Source of the DNA: Acidimicrobiales bacterium | GTDB lineage: Bacteria > Actinomycetota > Actinomycetes > Mycobacteriales > QHCE01 | Direction of reading: 5' to 3' | NCBI GenBank assembly: GCA_003243955.1 | Contig: QHCE01000081.1 | Location: 1-55,621, forward strand | Length of the DNA stretch: 55,621 nucleotides | In this document: positions 9,078 to 15,724 of the stretch, in pieces | How positions within the stretch are numbered: the stretch's first letter is position 1 | How the letters are laid out: each line of letters begins with the position of its first letter | Notes under the pieces: model-generated | What the model was told of the DNA's origin: nothing | Seen by the model: the letters and a program-made list of their open reading frames with translations, nothing else | Databases searched by the model: none | Position numbers and translations under genes: made by a program

Positions 9078-9394
9078 ACACTCTTAGCCGAAGATGGGCT
9101 CGATTGCACCCAACGTAGTACTTTGCGTTCCATCCAAAAAGACAAAAATGGAATAGTGCCCGCAAGTAGCACCCCGAGGGTTCGTTGCGAACGCCAACCG
9201 CTTTCGCGGGCCAGCAGCACGGTCATCGCTATATACATCATGTATAGCAAGCCATGGATAGGACTCACGATCTGCACCATAGTTGGGCTGTTGGCTGCAT
9301 ACTTCAACGGCATAGCTACCCCGACTAACAGTAGCAACCCGCAGCCGACCACGTACGCCATTATCCGAAATCGCAGCAATGTCCCGTTCATCAT
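9068..9394 (-). CDS. DUF3817 family membrane protein
   Basis: A 108-residue integral membrane protein with three hydrophobic segments. The pattern FRIMAYVVGCGLLLLV, then SPIHGLLYMMYIAMTVLLAR with the conserved HGxLYxxY core, then GTIPFLSFWMERKV, is that of DUF3817 (actinobacterial integral membrane family). Its function is unknown. The ATG overlaps the stop of the upstream gene as ATGA (9394-9391), so the two are translationally coupled. The 3' end forms one arm of the palindrome at 8927-9077, which may act in transcript ending. Confidence 0.85.
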   Translation of the reverse strand: MMNGTLLRFRIMAYVVGCGLLLLVGVAMPLKYAANSPTMVQIVSPIHGLLYMMYIAMTVLLARESGWRSQRTLGVLLAGTIPFLSFWMERKVLRWVQSSPSSAKSVRQ

Positions 9395-9795
9395 GTGATC
9401 GCCTTAGGCTCGGAGCCGACCTGCTCCATGCTGCGGTGTAGGTCGGCTAGATAGGCGTTATAGGCGTCCAGTTCGGGGTCGGACTCAACCTCATGAAAAG
9501 TGAGCGCGGTGGTTGAACGCGGCAGCTGGGGTGGAGGATCGGTAGGATCGCCGCCCTCTGAGGTGTGGGAACTTTCTTGTTCGGTGATGTCCTCGCGCAT
9601 AGTACGCCACCACATGTAGCCGGCGGCAGCGGCAAAAAATGGCCATTCAAGGGCGTAGGCGTAGCTACGCAGGTTTCCGGCCTCGCCGCGCCGCAGCTGC
9701 CAATAGCCCAGCGCGACACAGACAATGACCACCAGAAGCATCAGCGCATGGAACGCCAGCTTCCGCGGTGTCCAAAACAATCGTGACCGGAGCAC
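9391..9795 (-). CDS. Small membrane protein with two N-terminal helices
   Basis: A 134-residue protein with two predicted membrane helices (about 13-31 and 47-62; ALMLLVVIVCVALGYWQL and EWPFFAAAAGYMWW) and a charged, disordered-looking cytoplasmic tail rich in Thr, Pro and Glu. The first helix with GYWQLRR resembles the start of SURF1-like proteins, but the rest of that family is missing. A gene of this shape commonly precedes the DUF3817 gene in actinobacteria, and the ATGA overlap here supports joint function. The start is GTG. No function can be assigned. Confidence 0.7.
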   Translation of the reverse strand: MLRSRLFWTPRKLAFHALMLLVVIVCVALGYWQLRRGEAGNLRSYAYALEWPFFAAAAGYMWWRTMREDITEQESSHTSEGGDPTDPPPQLPRSTTALTFHEVESDPELDAYNAYLADLHRSMEQVGSEPKAIT

Positions 9796-9940
9796 ATATG
9801 CAGCTTAGAGGCCGCGCGGATAGGGGTCGGGTTAGGGAGGCGCGTTGTGAGATAGATGGCCACTAGTTGGCTGCGCTGCCAGAAAGCGCGAGACGGTTGG
9901 CCAGTGGTGCCGGATGTAATGACTGCGGCATCATAAACCC

Positions 9941-10246
9941 ATGCAGTTCATGGTGATCGGTCGAGACGGTACGGACCCAAACGCGATGTTGCGCCGCCGG
10001 GCAGCTCGCGACGAGCACCTCGCCCTGGGCGAGCGCATGCGGCAGGCGGGGACACTGTTATGTGCGGTGGCGTTGCTCGATGAGTTCGGGCAGATGAACG
10101 GCTCAGTGTATCTGGTTTCCTTTCCTTCCCGTAGTGAGCTGGAGGAGTGGCTGCAGATTGAGCCATACATGGTCGGGGGAGTCTGGAAGGATGTGCAGAT
10201 CCAGCCCGCGCAGCTAGGTTCGGGGTTTGCGCATCTAGCCTCTTGA
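9941..10246 (+). CDS. YciI family protein
   Basis: A 101-residue dimeric alpha/beta-barrel-type protein of the YciI (YCII-related) family. It begins with MQFMVIGRDG, has the conserved RRAARDEHLALGERM helix with its His, and ends in the typical DPY-like EPYMVGGVWKDVQIQP strand. Most members have no proven reaction; some catalyse dehalogenation or related small-molecule chemistry through the conserved His and Asp. It stands alone upstream of the glycosyltransferase gene. Confidence 0.85.
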   Translation: MQFMVIGRDGTDPNAMLRRRAARDEHLALGERMRQAGTLLCAVALLDEFGQMNGSVYLVSFPSRSELEEWLQIEPYMVGGVWKDVQIQPAQLGSGFAHLAS

Positions 10247-10365
10247 AGCTCACCGTTCCGCGGCGACACGCCAGTGCTGGCGCAGTCGTGGGCGCGGTTG
10301 TCAGGCATTCAGGTTAAGCTGTTGCTTGCTATGGCGAACACATTTTTGGTCGTAAGAGGCGTGCA

Positions 10366-11502
10366 ATGAACCGTGGTCCGCGAGTTCTCCTCGATGCCAC
10401 CGCTGTCTCAGCTGACCGCGGAGGTCTTGGAAGGTATACCGACGGGCTCATCCCCGCGCTCACTGAGCAGGACGCCGACCTGGTAATCGCATGCCAACGC
10501 AGCGACGCCGACCGATACGGCCAGCTCGCTCCCCAAGCCCGTGTAGTGCCGGCTCCAGCCGCCATCTCGCATCGCGCGGCGCGGGTAGCGTGGGAGCAGA
10601 CCGGGCTGCCCCTACTCTGTCAGCACGTAGGTGCTCAGGTATTGCATGCGCCGCACTACACCATGCCGCTACGAAGTTCATGCCCGACGGTCGTGACCGT
10701 GCACGATGCCACGCTGCTGACCGAGCCTGACCACTACGATAAAGCGCGTCGCGCTTTTATGGGTTCGGCGATCAAAACCGCACTACGGCGCGCGACCCGG
10801 GTCATCGTGCCCTCCAAGGCTACTCGGGACGAGCTGATTCGACTCCGTGACGCTGACCCCGCCGCGTTAGACGTGGCCTATCACGGCGTGAACACTGATG
10901 AGTTTCGGCCGCCCACTCAAGCGGAGGGGGCCCGGGTAAAGGCTCGACTTGGTCTAGGGACGATGAGTTACGTAGCGTTTTTGGGTGTTCAGGAGCCACG
11001 AAAAAACGTACCTAATCTGATTCGTGGTTGGGTGCGGGCGTGTGAGCATCGGGCCGACCCGCCAGCACTGGTGATCGCCGGAGGTTCTGGCCACGACGAT
11101 GAAATAGATGCCGCTATCGAGAAAGTTCCGGCACCGCTTCGGCTGCTCCGGCCTGGCTATCTGCGTTACGCGGACTTGTCCGGTTATCTTGGGGGGGCAG
11201 TTGTCGTGGCGTATCCGAGCCATGGGGAAGGTTTCGGTCTTCCCGTACTGGAGGCCATGGCTTGCGGCGCCGCGGTGCTGGTGACGCCTCGGCTTTCATT
11301 GCCTGAAGTAGGAGGTGAGGCCGTGGCTTACACCGGTGAAAGCGCCGACACAATCGCCGGGGATTTAGCCGCGCTGCTGGACGATCCAGACCGTAGGAAG
11401 ACGCTTGGCGAGGCCGCAAGTGGGCGCGCGGCGCGGTTCACGTGGAAGTCTTCCGCCCAGGCACACCTAGCAAGCTACGCACGTGCTGTAGCTGGAGAAT
11501 GA
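10366..11502 (+). CDS. Glycosyltransferase family 4 (probable mannosyltransferase)
   Basis: A 378-residue GT-B fold enzyme. The N-terminal half has VLLDATAVSADRGGLGRY, the acceptor-side glycine loop. The C-terminal half has FLGVQEPRKNVPNLIRGW and the GT4 donor motif PSHGEGFGLPVLEAMACGAAVL, with the Glu pair that binds the nucleotide sugar. The gene is 6 bases upstream of manC, so GDP-mannose is the likely donor and a lipoglycan or polyprenyl acceptor is probable. In mycobacteria the equivalent position next to manC holds the rhamnosyltransferase wbbL, but this protein is GT4, not GT2, so it is not that enzyme. An AAGAGG sequence precedes the ATG. Confidence 0.85.
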   Translation: MNRGPRVLLDATAVSADRGGLGRYTDGLIPALTEQDADLVIACQRSDADRYGQLAPQARVVPAPAAISHRAARVAWEQTGLPLLCQHVGAQVLHAPHYTMPLRSSCPTVVTVHDATLLTEPDHYDKARRAFMGSAIKTALRRATRVIVPSKATRDELIRLRDADPAALDVAYHGVNTDEFRPPTQAEGARVKARLGLGTMSYVAFLGVQEPRKNVPNLIRGWVRACEHRADPPALVIAGGSGHDDEIDAAIEKVPAPLRLLRPGYLRYADLSGYLGGAVVVAYPSHGEGFGLPVLEAMACGAAVLVTPRLSLPEVGGEAVAYTGESADTIAGDLAALLDDPDRRKTLGEAASGRAARFTWKSSAQAHLASYARAVAGE

Positions 11503-11508
11503 CAGGAA

Positions 11509-12627
11509 ATGAACAGCAACTTCTCTACCGCCAACTTCTCTACCGCCAACTTCTATGCTGTCGTGCCCGCGGGTGGAAGTGGAACACGGCTATGGCCGCT
11601 CTCGCGCGCCGGTGAGCCCAAATTCTTGCATCCGCTTGCGGGTGGAACGCGTAGCCTGCTGCAGTCGACGCTGGATCGGTTACAGCCGCTGGCTCCACCC
11701 GAGCGCACGCTGGTCGTCACTGGTGCCCGGCATGCCTCCGCGGTCGCCCGGCAGCTCCCAGAGCTGGATGCAGCCAACATCATTATTGAGCCGTCTCCGC
11801 GCGATTCCGCGGCCGCAATCGGCTTAGCCGCGGCGATAATTGCCGAGCGAGATCCCGAGGCCATAATGGGCTCGTTTGCCGCCGACCACCACATTGCCGA
11901 CCCGACAGGTTTTGTTGCGGCGGTACGCGACGCGGCCTGTGTGGCGGCCGATGGGTATTTAGCGACTGTGGGTCTCACCCCCACTCGTCCTGAAACCGGT
12001 TATGGATACCTCAAGCTTGGCCAGAAGCTCGAAACCGGCATCGGGTTTGCCGTGAACGAATTCGCCGAAAAGCCCACGGAGCAGAGAGCAGAAAAGTATT
12101 TTGCCTCCGGCGAATATCTGTGGAACGCGAGCATGTTTGTGTGGCGGGTCGCCGCAATGTTGGCTGAGCTTGAACGTCAACAACCCCAGCTGTACGCAGG
12201 CCTTCGCCACATTGCGGCGGACTGGGAGACACCTCGCCGCGACGACACTTTTTCTCAAGTCTGGCCAACGCTACCGGCAACGGCGATCGACTACGCAATC
12301 ATGGAGGACGCGGCTGCGCGCGGCCGCGTCGCTACGGTCCCGGCCGACATCGGTTGGCATGACATCGGCGACTGGAACGCTGTGGGCGAGATTGCCAAGC
12401 AGGATGAATACGGTAATGCCGTACTGGGCGACTCAGCACTTGTACGCGCGATTGATGCCCAGCGTTGCGTAGTAGCAACTTTCACGAATCGAACGGTCGC
12501 TCTAGTGGGTCTAGATGATGTGGTGGTTGTTGACACGCCAGATGCGGTGCTGATCTGTTCCCGGGAGCGCAGTCAAGACGTCAAGCAAGTCGTGAGCCAA
12601 CTAGACCGTGACGATCCGCTCCGTTGA
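11509..12627 (+). CDS. manC: Mannose-1-phosphate guanylyltransferase
   Basis: A 372-residue nucleotidyltransferase that makes GDP-mannose from mannose-1-phosphate and GTP. The signature VVPAGGSGTRLWPLSR and catalytic EPKFLHPLAGG appear at the start; FAADHHIAD and NEFAEKP are the sugar-phosphate-binding motifs; FVWRVAAML follows. There is no C-terminal isomerase domain, so it is the single-function type. It follows the GT4 gene after 6 bases. The first 15 residues are a short tandem repeat (NFSTA twice, then NFYA) encoded by a 15-base unit at 11518-11547, an unusual extension that probably does not belong to the fold. AGGAA lies just before the ATG. Confidence 0.92.
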   Translation: MNSNFSTANFSTANFYAVVPAGGSGTRLWPLSRAGEPKFLHPLAGGTRSLLQSTLDRLQPLAPPERTLVVTGARHASAVARQLPELDAANIIIEPSPRDSAAAIGLAAAIIAERDPEAIMGSFAADHHIADPTGFVAAVRDAACVAADGYLATVGLTPTRPETGYGYLKLGQKLETGIGFAVNEFAEKPTEQRAEKYFASGEYLWNASMFVWRVAAMLAELERQQPQLYAGLRHIAADWETPRRDDTFSQVWPTLPATAIDYAIMEDAAARGRVATVPADIGWHDIGDWNAVGEIAKQDEYGNAVLGDSALVRAIDAQRCVVATFTNRTVALVGLDDVVVVDTPDAVLICSRERSQDVKQVVSQLDRDDPLR

Positions 12628-12880
12628 TGGGATGGGCGCTCGAAAAAAGCTCCTGCTGTCTTGGCAGATGACTTATTGGCGGAGTCCTTAGGCAACTTTC
12701 GGCAGATTAAAGCGATGCGCAGAGTTGGTACTGCGCGTCGGGTAGCCCAATCGCCTTCCAAGTGGCTAGTGTACGGCGCGTAGAGATCGAGAAACACAGG
12801 TGCTCCAGTCTAATCTGGACACTTCAATGACCGCCGTGCCAGGCTTGGTACGAAATACAACGTTGTGATGAGGGGGAGCT

Positions 12881-13858
12881 GTGGCGCTTCAACCGTCGGC
12901 CGAGGAATCTAAGGACACTCCAGCCGTCGCAGAGCTGAAAAAAATGAGGCCGTTACTGGCATGGGGTCTGCTCGGCATCAATGGGCTATGGCTCCTGGTG
13001 GCGCTGCAAGCGTTTCTATTTGGAGGCAGTGAAGGTACGTTCCGTGCGGAATTCGCCAACCGGGCCCTTTTGGCATTTGGTGAGCACCCAGATCTATTCG
13101 GTGGTTTTGCCGGGCTTCTGAGCATTGGCCTTGTCGGTATACCGCAGATTGCGCTTCCACTGCTGGCGCTTGCGCTGGTGAGCCACCTCAAACCAGTGGT
13201 AGATACGCTTGCTAAACCAGTGCTGATCACCGTGCTTGCTGAATACGCGGTAAGTGCCCTGTTTGGGTTGGTGGCGTTCATAGCAAGCTTCGCGATTGAT
13301 CTTGGAGGTGCGAGTCGGGGTACGGGTCGGCTGCTCACCGAAAGTGCGCTGTACCGTTTGGGCTTGTTTGCTCTGCTTGGGCTTGCCGTATACGTTGCGG
13401 TAAGGGCCGCGCTGCCGTACTTCAACAGCCCCAAAGCGGGTCAACCGTTTGGCAGCTACGGGCATCAGCAGGGCTGGCCTGGTGGTTCGGGACAGCAATT
13501 TTTTGGTGGATCAACGGATCAGCCGGGTCAGCCGTCATTTCAGGGCCAGCCAGGCGTACCAAGCCAGCAACCTAGCCAGCCTTCATACGGTCACCAGCCG
13601 GGCCAGCAACCTTATGGGAGCCATCCCGGGCAGCATGCCGCACAACCAGGCTATGGCGGGGGTGTTGGCGGTCCTGGTAGCTCAGCGGTGCCACCGGTAA
13701 GTGGTCAGCCAGCGCAGCCGGGCCAGCAACCTTATGGGAGCCATCCCGGGCAGCATGCCGCACAACCAGGCTATCCCGGTGGTCCTGCAAGTGCAGCTGT
13801 GCCGCCTCCGGTAAGTGGTCAGCCAGGCAGTTGGTCTGCTCCACCGCAGAACCCGTAA
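12881..13858 (+). CDS. Four-helix membrane protein with Gln/Pro/Gly-rich repeat tail
   Basis: A 325-residue protein with four predicted membrane helices (about residues 29-48, 70-100, 108-135 and 150-172) and a 140-residue low-complexity tail. The architecture resembles actinobacterial DUF5336 or 34-kDa-antigen-type proteins, but I cannot confirm the family. The tail contains two identical 20-residue blocks (QPGQQPYGSHPG..., starting at codons near 13595 and 13715) encoded by an exact 60-base direct repeat. A GAGGGGGAG ribosome-binding site precedes the GTG start. It lies between manC and whiB2 and ends in a strong hairpin at 13912. Confidence 0.7.
   Translation: MALQPSAEESKDTPAVAELKKMRPLLAWGLLGINGLWLLVALQAFLFGGSEGTFRAEFANRALLAFGEHPDLFGGFAGLLSIGLVGIPQIALPLLALALVSHLKPVVDTLAKPVLITVLAEYAVSALFGLVAFIASFAIDLGGASRGTGRLLTESALYRLGLFALLGLAVYVAVRAALPYFNSPKAGQPFGSYGHQQGWPGGSGQQFFGGSTDQPGQPSFQGQPGVPSQQPSQPSYGHQPGQQPYGSHPGQHAAQPGYGGGVGGPGSSAVPPVSGQPAQPGQQPYGSHPGQHAAQPGYPGGPASAAVPPPVSGQPGSWSAPPQNP
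13595..13774 (+). repeat. Exact 60-base direct repeat inside the membrane protein tail
   Basis: Positions 13595-13654 and 13715-13774 are identical and lie in the same reading frame, 120 bases apart. A second shared block, ccggtaagtggtcagccag, begins at 13694 and 13808. Exact identity at the DNA level indicates a recent duplication or active repeat conversion. Confidence 0.95.
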
Positions 13859-13911
13859 TTGTTTCAGGCGAAAATACGCGCCATCGAGACAACTGTTAAG
13901 CACGACTACTA

Positions 13912-13948
13912 ACGGTGGGCCCGACGAGAAAATCGTCGGGCCCACCGT
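13912..13948 (+). terminator. Strong hairpin after the membrane protein gene
   Basis: A perfect 16-base stem, ACGGTGGGCCCGACGA (13912-13927) paired with 13933-13948, with a GAAAA loop. Only a weak T-rich stretch (gtctgtgtt) follows. Its position 54 bases after the stop codon fits a terminator that also insulates the whiB2 promoter. Confidence 0.75.
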
Positions 13949-14032
13949 GTCTGTGTTAGTAATTTCAAGTCCGTTGAAGTGGCTGGCGTACAACTGTTAG
14001 GTATCGCTCGCGGATCAATAGCAGATACCCCC

Positions 14033-14062
14033 TTGACTCATGGGGCATTACACGCGTGTAAT
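14033..14062 (+). promoter_or_regulatory. whiB2 promoter with palindrome over the -10 box
   Basis: TTGACT at 14033-14038 and TGTAAT at 14057-14062 are separated by 18 bases and fit a housekeeping sigma promoter about 72 bases before the whiB2 ATG. A perfect 14-base palindrome TTACACGCGTGTAA (14048-14061) covers most of the -10 element, the position of a repressor operator. The regulator cannot be named from the sequence. Confidence 0.65.
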
Positions 14063-14133
14063 TTGCTCAATGATCACCGCTGAAGCACGAAGTCGTCTCA
14101 CACCGACTTAGGTGCCGCAGTCAAGGAGGCGGT

Positions 14134-14397
14134 ATGTCCAGTAAAGCAACGAGTGCGTCTGTTATTGATGGGGAGTTCCCGGAGTGGCAAGAAGATGCCC
14201 TATGCGCTCAAACGGACCCGGAAGCATTTTTTCCGGAAAAGGGTGGTTCCACCCGGGAGGCTAAGCGCATCTGTGTGAATTGCGAAGTTCGCACTCAGTG
14301 CTTGGAGTATGCCCTGGCACACGACGAACGGTTTGGGATCTGGGGCGGCCTATCTGAACGAGAGAGACGTAGGTTCAAGCGCGAAATCGCCGCCTAG
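14134..14397 (+). CDS. whiB2: WhiB family iron-sulfur transcriptional regulator, WhiB2 type
   Basis: An 87-residue WhiB protein. The four cluster ligands are Cys24, Cys47, Cys50 and Cys56 (the last three in CVNCEVRTQC), followed by the GIWGG turn (68-72) and a basic DNA-contacting tail ERRRFKREIAA. WhiB2 (WhmD) proteins bind a 4Fe-4S cluster, partner the primary sigma factor and control septation and cell division in mycobacteria. The WhiB2 subtype is inferred from the neighbours (zincin-like gene, DUF3499, phosphomannomutase), which match the whiB2 locus. CAAGGAGG lies 5 bases before the ATG. The stop codon touches the first arm of a terminator-like repeat. Confidence 0.92.
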   Translation: MSSKATSASVIDGEFPEWQEDALCAQTDPEAFFPEKGGSTREAKRICVNCEVRTQCLEYALAHDERFGIWGGLSERERRRFKREIAA

Positions 14398-14531
14398 CTT
14401 AGCGTCTCCAATAGCTCCCTGCCTACGTTCTCGTCGCCTTGTGTGCCCACAAGCACACGGCGGCTCCTGCGGCCTTGGCAGGAAACTATTGGCGAGCGCT
14501 ATGCCCACGCTAAGCTTGTTTTTATTTTTTT
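14396..14531 (+). terminator. whiB2 terminator carrying a cloverleaf repeat (copy i)
   Basis: Outer arms AGCTTAGCG (14396-14404) and CGCTAAGCT (14508-14516) close the element, and CCAATAG/CTATTGG forms a second outer stem. Inside are CGTTCTCGTCGCCTT, an inner hairpin GTGTGCCCACAAGCACAC (14441-14458) and CGGCTCCTGCGGCCTTGGCAG. A T-rich run (14517-14531) follows, so it should end whiB2 transcripts. The inner blocks recur at 14545-14659 (inverted) and 48002-48119. Confidence 0.75.
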
Positions 14532-14544
14532 ATAAAACACTGGA

Positions 14545-14659
14545 GCGGTGCTAGGCGGATGGCTGGCAAGGCCGCAGGCGACGCCGCGTACATGGCCGGA
14601 GCGCAGCGGAGGAAGTACGCAAGGAGCCGAGAACGTAGCCAGGCGCCGTCTAGCACCGC
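14545..14659 (-). repeat. Cloverleaf palindromic repeat (copy ii, inverted)
   Basis: Outer arms GCGGTGCTAG (14545-14554) and CTAGCACCGC (14650-14659) are exact complements and differ from those of the other copies. Read on the minus strand, the inside holds TACGTTCTCGGCTCCTTGCGTAC, an inner stem GCGTAC/GTACGC, and GCCTGCGGCCTTGCCAG. It stands just after the minus-strand zincin-like gene, back to back with copy (i), with an A/T-rich spacer shared by both. Confidence 0.75.
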
Positions 14660-14674
14660 CGCCTTAAAGCCGCG

Positions 14675-15166
14675 TTATAAATCCTCGGGGTCGATTCCTA
14701 GCGCATTCGCCACTTGCTCGGTTAGTACGTCGTGTACTAGCTCCGCCAGCTCGTCTCTATCGCCAGCGCGGGCCTCCAGTGGCCAGCGGTATATGACTAT
14801 GCGGGGCGGAAGGGGGCCATGCTGGGGATGTATCCGTCCGGCTAGCAGTCGAGCTAGCGGAACAGAACCGTCTTCTAGCACGTCAGAGTCGTAGCTTGGC
14901 AGTTCCGGAGGGACATCTTCTACCGCGAATTCAACGCTACTCAGTTGCTCGGGCCAGTGGTGCTCCAGGTGCTCTACCGTGTCCAGCACGAGATCGTCAA
15001 AGATTTGGGCACGGCTGCGAGCTAGCGGTGCACTGGCGGGTAACAGTCGACCACGTAAACCCCGACCGCGCCGATTCCGCCAGCTACCGTGCCACTTTTT
15101 ATGCCGATGCCCGAGGTAACCATCCGGATGTTGGCGCATGGATCCTGAGGTCATGTATTTGAGCAT
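14675..15166 (-). CDS. Metallopeptidase family protein (zincin-like)
   Basis: A 163-residue protein of the small zincin-like family found beside whiB2 in actinobacteria (mycobacterial Rv3259 type). Residues about 45-163 form the domain: FDDLVLDTVEHLEHHWPEQLSSVEFAVEDVP, the Pro-rich PRIVIYRWPLEAR strand, then ELVHDVLTEQVANALGIDPEDL. The metal motif is degenerate (HDVLTEQ in place of HExxH), so catalysis is doubtful. The N-terminal 40 residues are basic and probably unstructured; ATG at 15154 (MTSGSM) is an alternative start. It is convergent with whiB2 and divergent from the DUF3499 gene. Confidence 0.85.
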   Translation of the reverse strand: MLKYMTSGSMRQHPDGYLGHRHKKWHGSWRNRRGRGLRGRLLPASAPLARSRAQIFDDLVLDTVEHLEHHWPEQLSSVEFAVEDVPPELPSYDSDVLEDGSVPLARLLAGRIHPQHGPLPPRIVIYRWPLEARAGDRDELAELVHDVLTEQVANALGIDPEDL

Positions 15167-15265
15167 ACGGCCACTACTGACGGGAGGTGGTGTTTAGATA
15201 TGGCCCGGCGAAGAAATTTCCTGTGCGACATAGTTGCTCTGGTATTGATGCGCGTGGAGTGTGGC

Positions 15266-15655
15266 ATGGTGCATCGGGCTCACGGTAGAGTGCGGCCGGT
15301 GAGGTTACAACGACGTTGTTCCAGGGTGGGGTGTACTCAGCCCGCGGTGGCCACACTTACGTATGTGTACGCAGATTCCACCGCCGTGGTTGGGCCGCTC
15401 GCCACATTCCCCGAACCGCACACCTATGACCTGTGCGAGGTTCACGGCCGCCGAATGACGGCACCACGGGGCTGGGAACTAGTGCGTCACGAGGGTGATT
15501 TTTCTCTTGTTCCCAGCAGCGATGACCTTGTCGCATTGGCCGATGCTGTGCGCGAGGCTGCCCGGCCTGCTGCTGGGGGAGATATGCCACCTGAAGGCGG
15601 CGGCGCTCTAGCCCCGCGTCGTGGGCATCTGCGGGCGCTACCATCACTGCCTTAA
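15266..15655 (+). CDS. DUF3499 family protein
   Basis: A 129-residue protein with the DUF3499 core: RRCSRVGCTQPAVATLTYVYADSTAVVGPLA, then EPHTYDLCEVHGRRMTAPRGWELVRH. The paired CxxxxC and CxxH residues suggest a small zinc-binding fold. Its function is unknown, but it is fixed in this neighbourhood across Mycobacteriales, between whiB2 and the phosphomannomutase gene. I chose the ATG at 15266 because GGAG lies 7 bases before it; GTG at 15299 (directly before the conserved core) and ATG at 15200 are alternatives. Confidence 0.85.
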   Translation: MVHRAHGRVRPVRLQRRCSRVGCTQPAVATLTYVYADSTAVVGPLATFPEPHTYDLCEVHGRRMTAPRGWELVRHEGDFSLVPSSDDLVALADAVREAARPAAGGDMPPEGGGALAPRRGHLRALPSLP

Positions 15656-15724
15656 CTGCCGGCTAAGCGCAGGTATGCGTTGCCTCACCCGTATTGTGTT
15701 GTTGGTTCATTCCGCGCGAGCTCT

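Noticed and set aside
9840-9905. GGCCACTAGTTGG near GGTTGGCCAGTGG looked like a hairpin before the YciI gene.
   Set aside because: The arms pair poorly once aligned and there is no T-run or conserved interior.
11518-11547. 15-base tandem repeat at the start of manC might mark phase variation.
   Set aside because: The unit is a multiple of three, so copy change would only lengthen a non-conserved leader; no effect on frame is expected.
12640-12665. GCTCCTGCTGTCTTGGCAG resembles the right interior block of the cloverleaf repeats.
   Set aside because: No outer arms, left block or inner hairpin are present nearby, so a single short similarity is not enough to call another copy.
12628-12880. A possible 74-residue minus-strand reading frame runs through the spacer after manC.
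   Set aside because: It overlaps the end of manC, has no ribosome-binding site and no recognisable fold; the spacer more likely holds the upstream region of the next gene.
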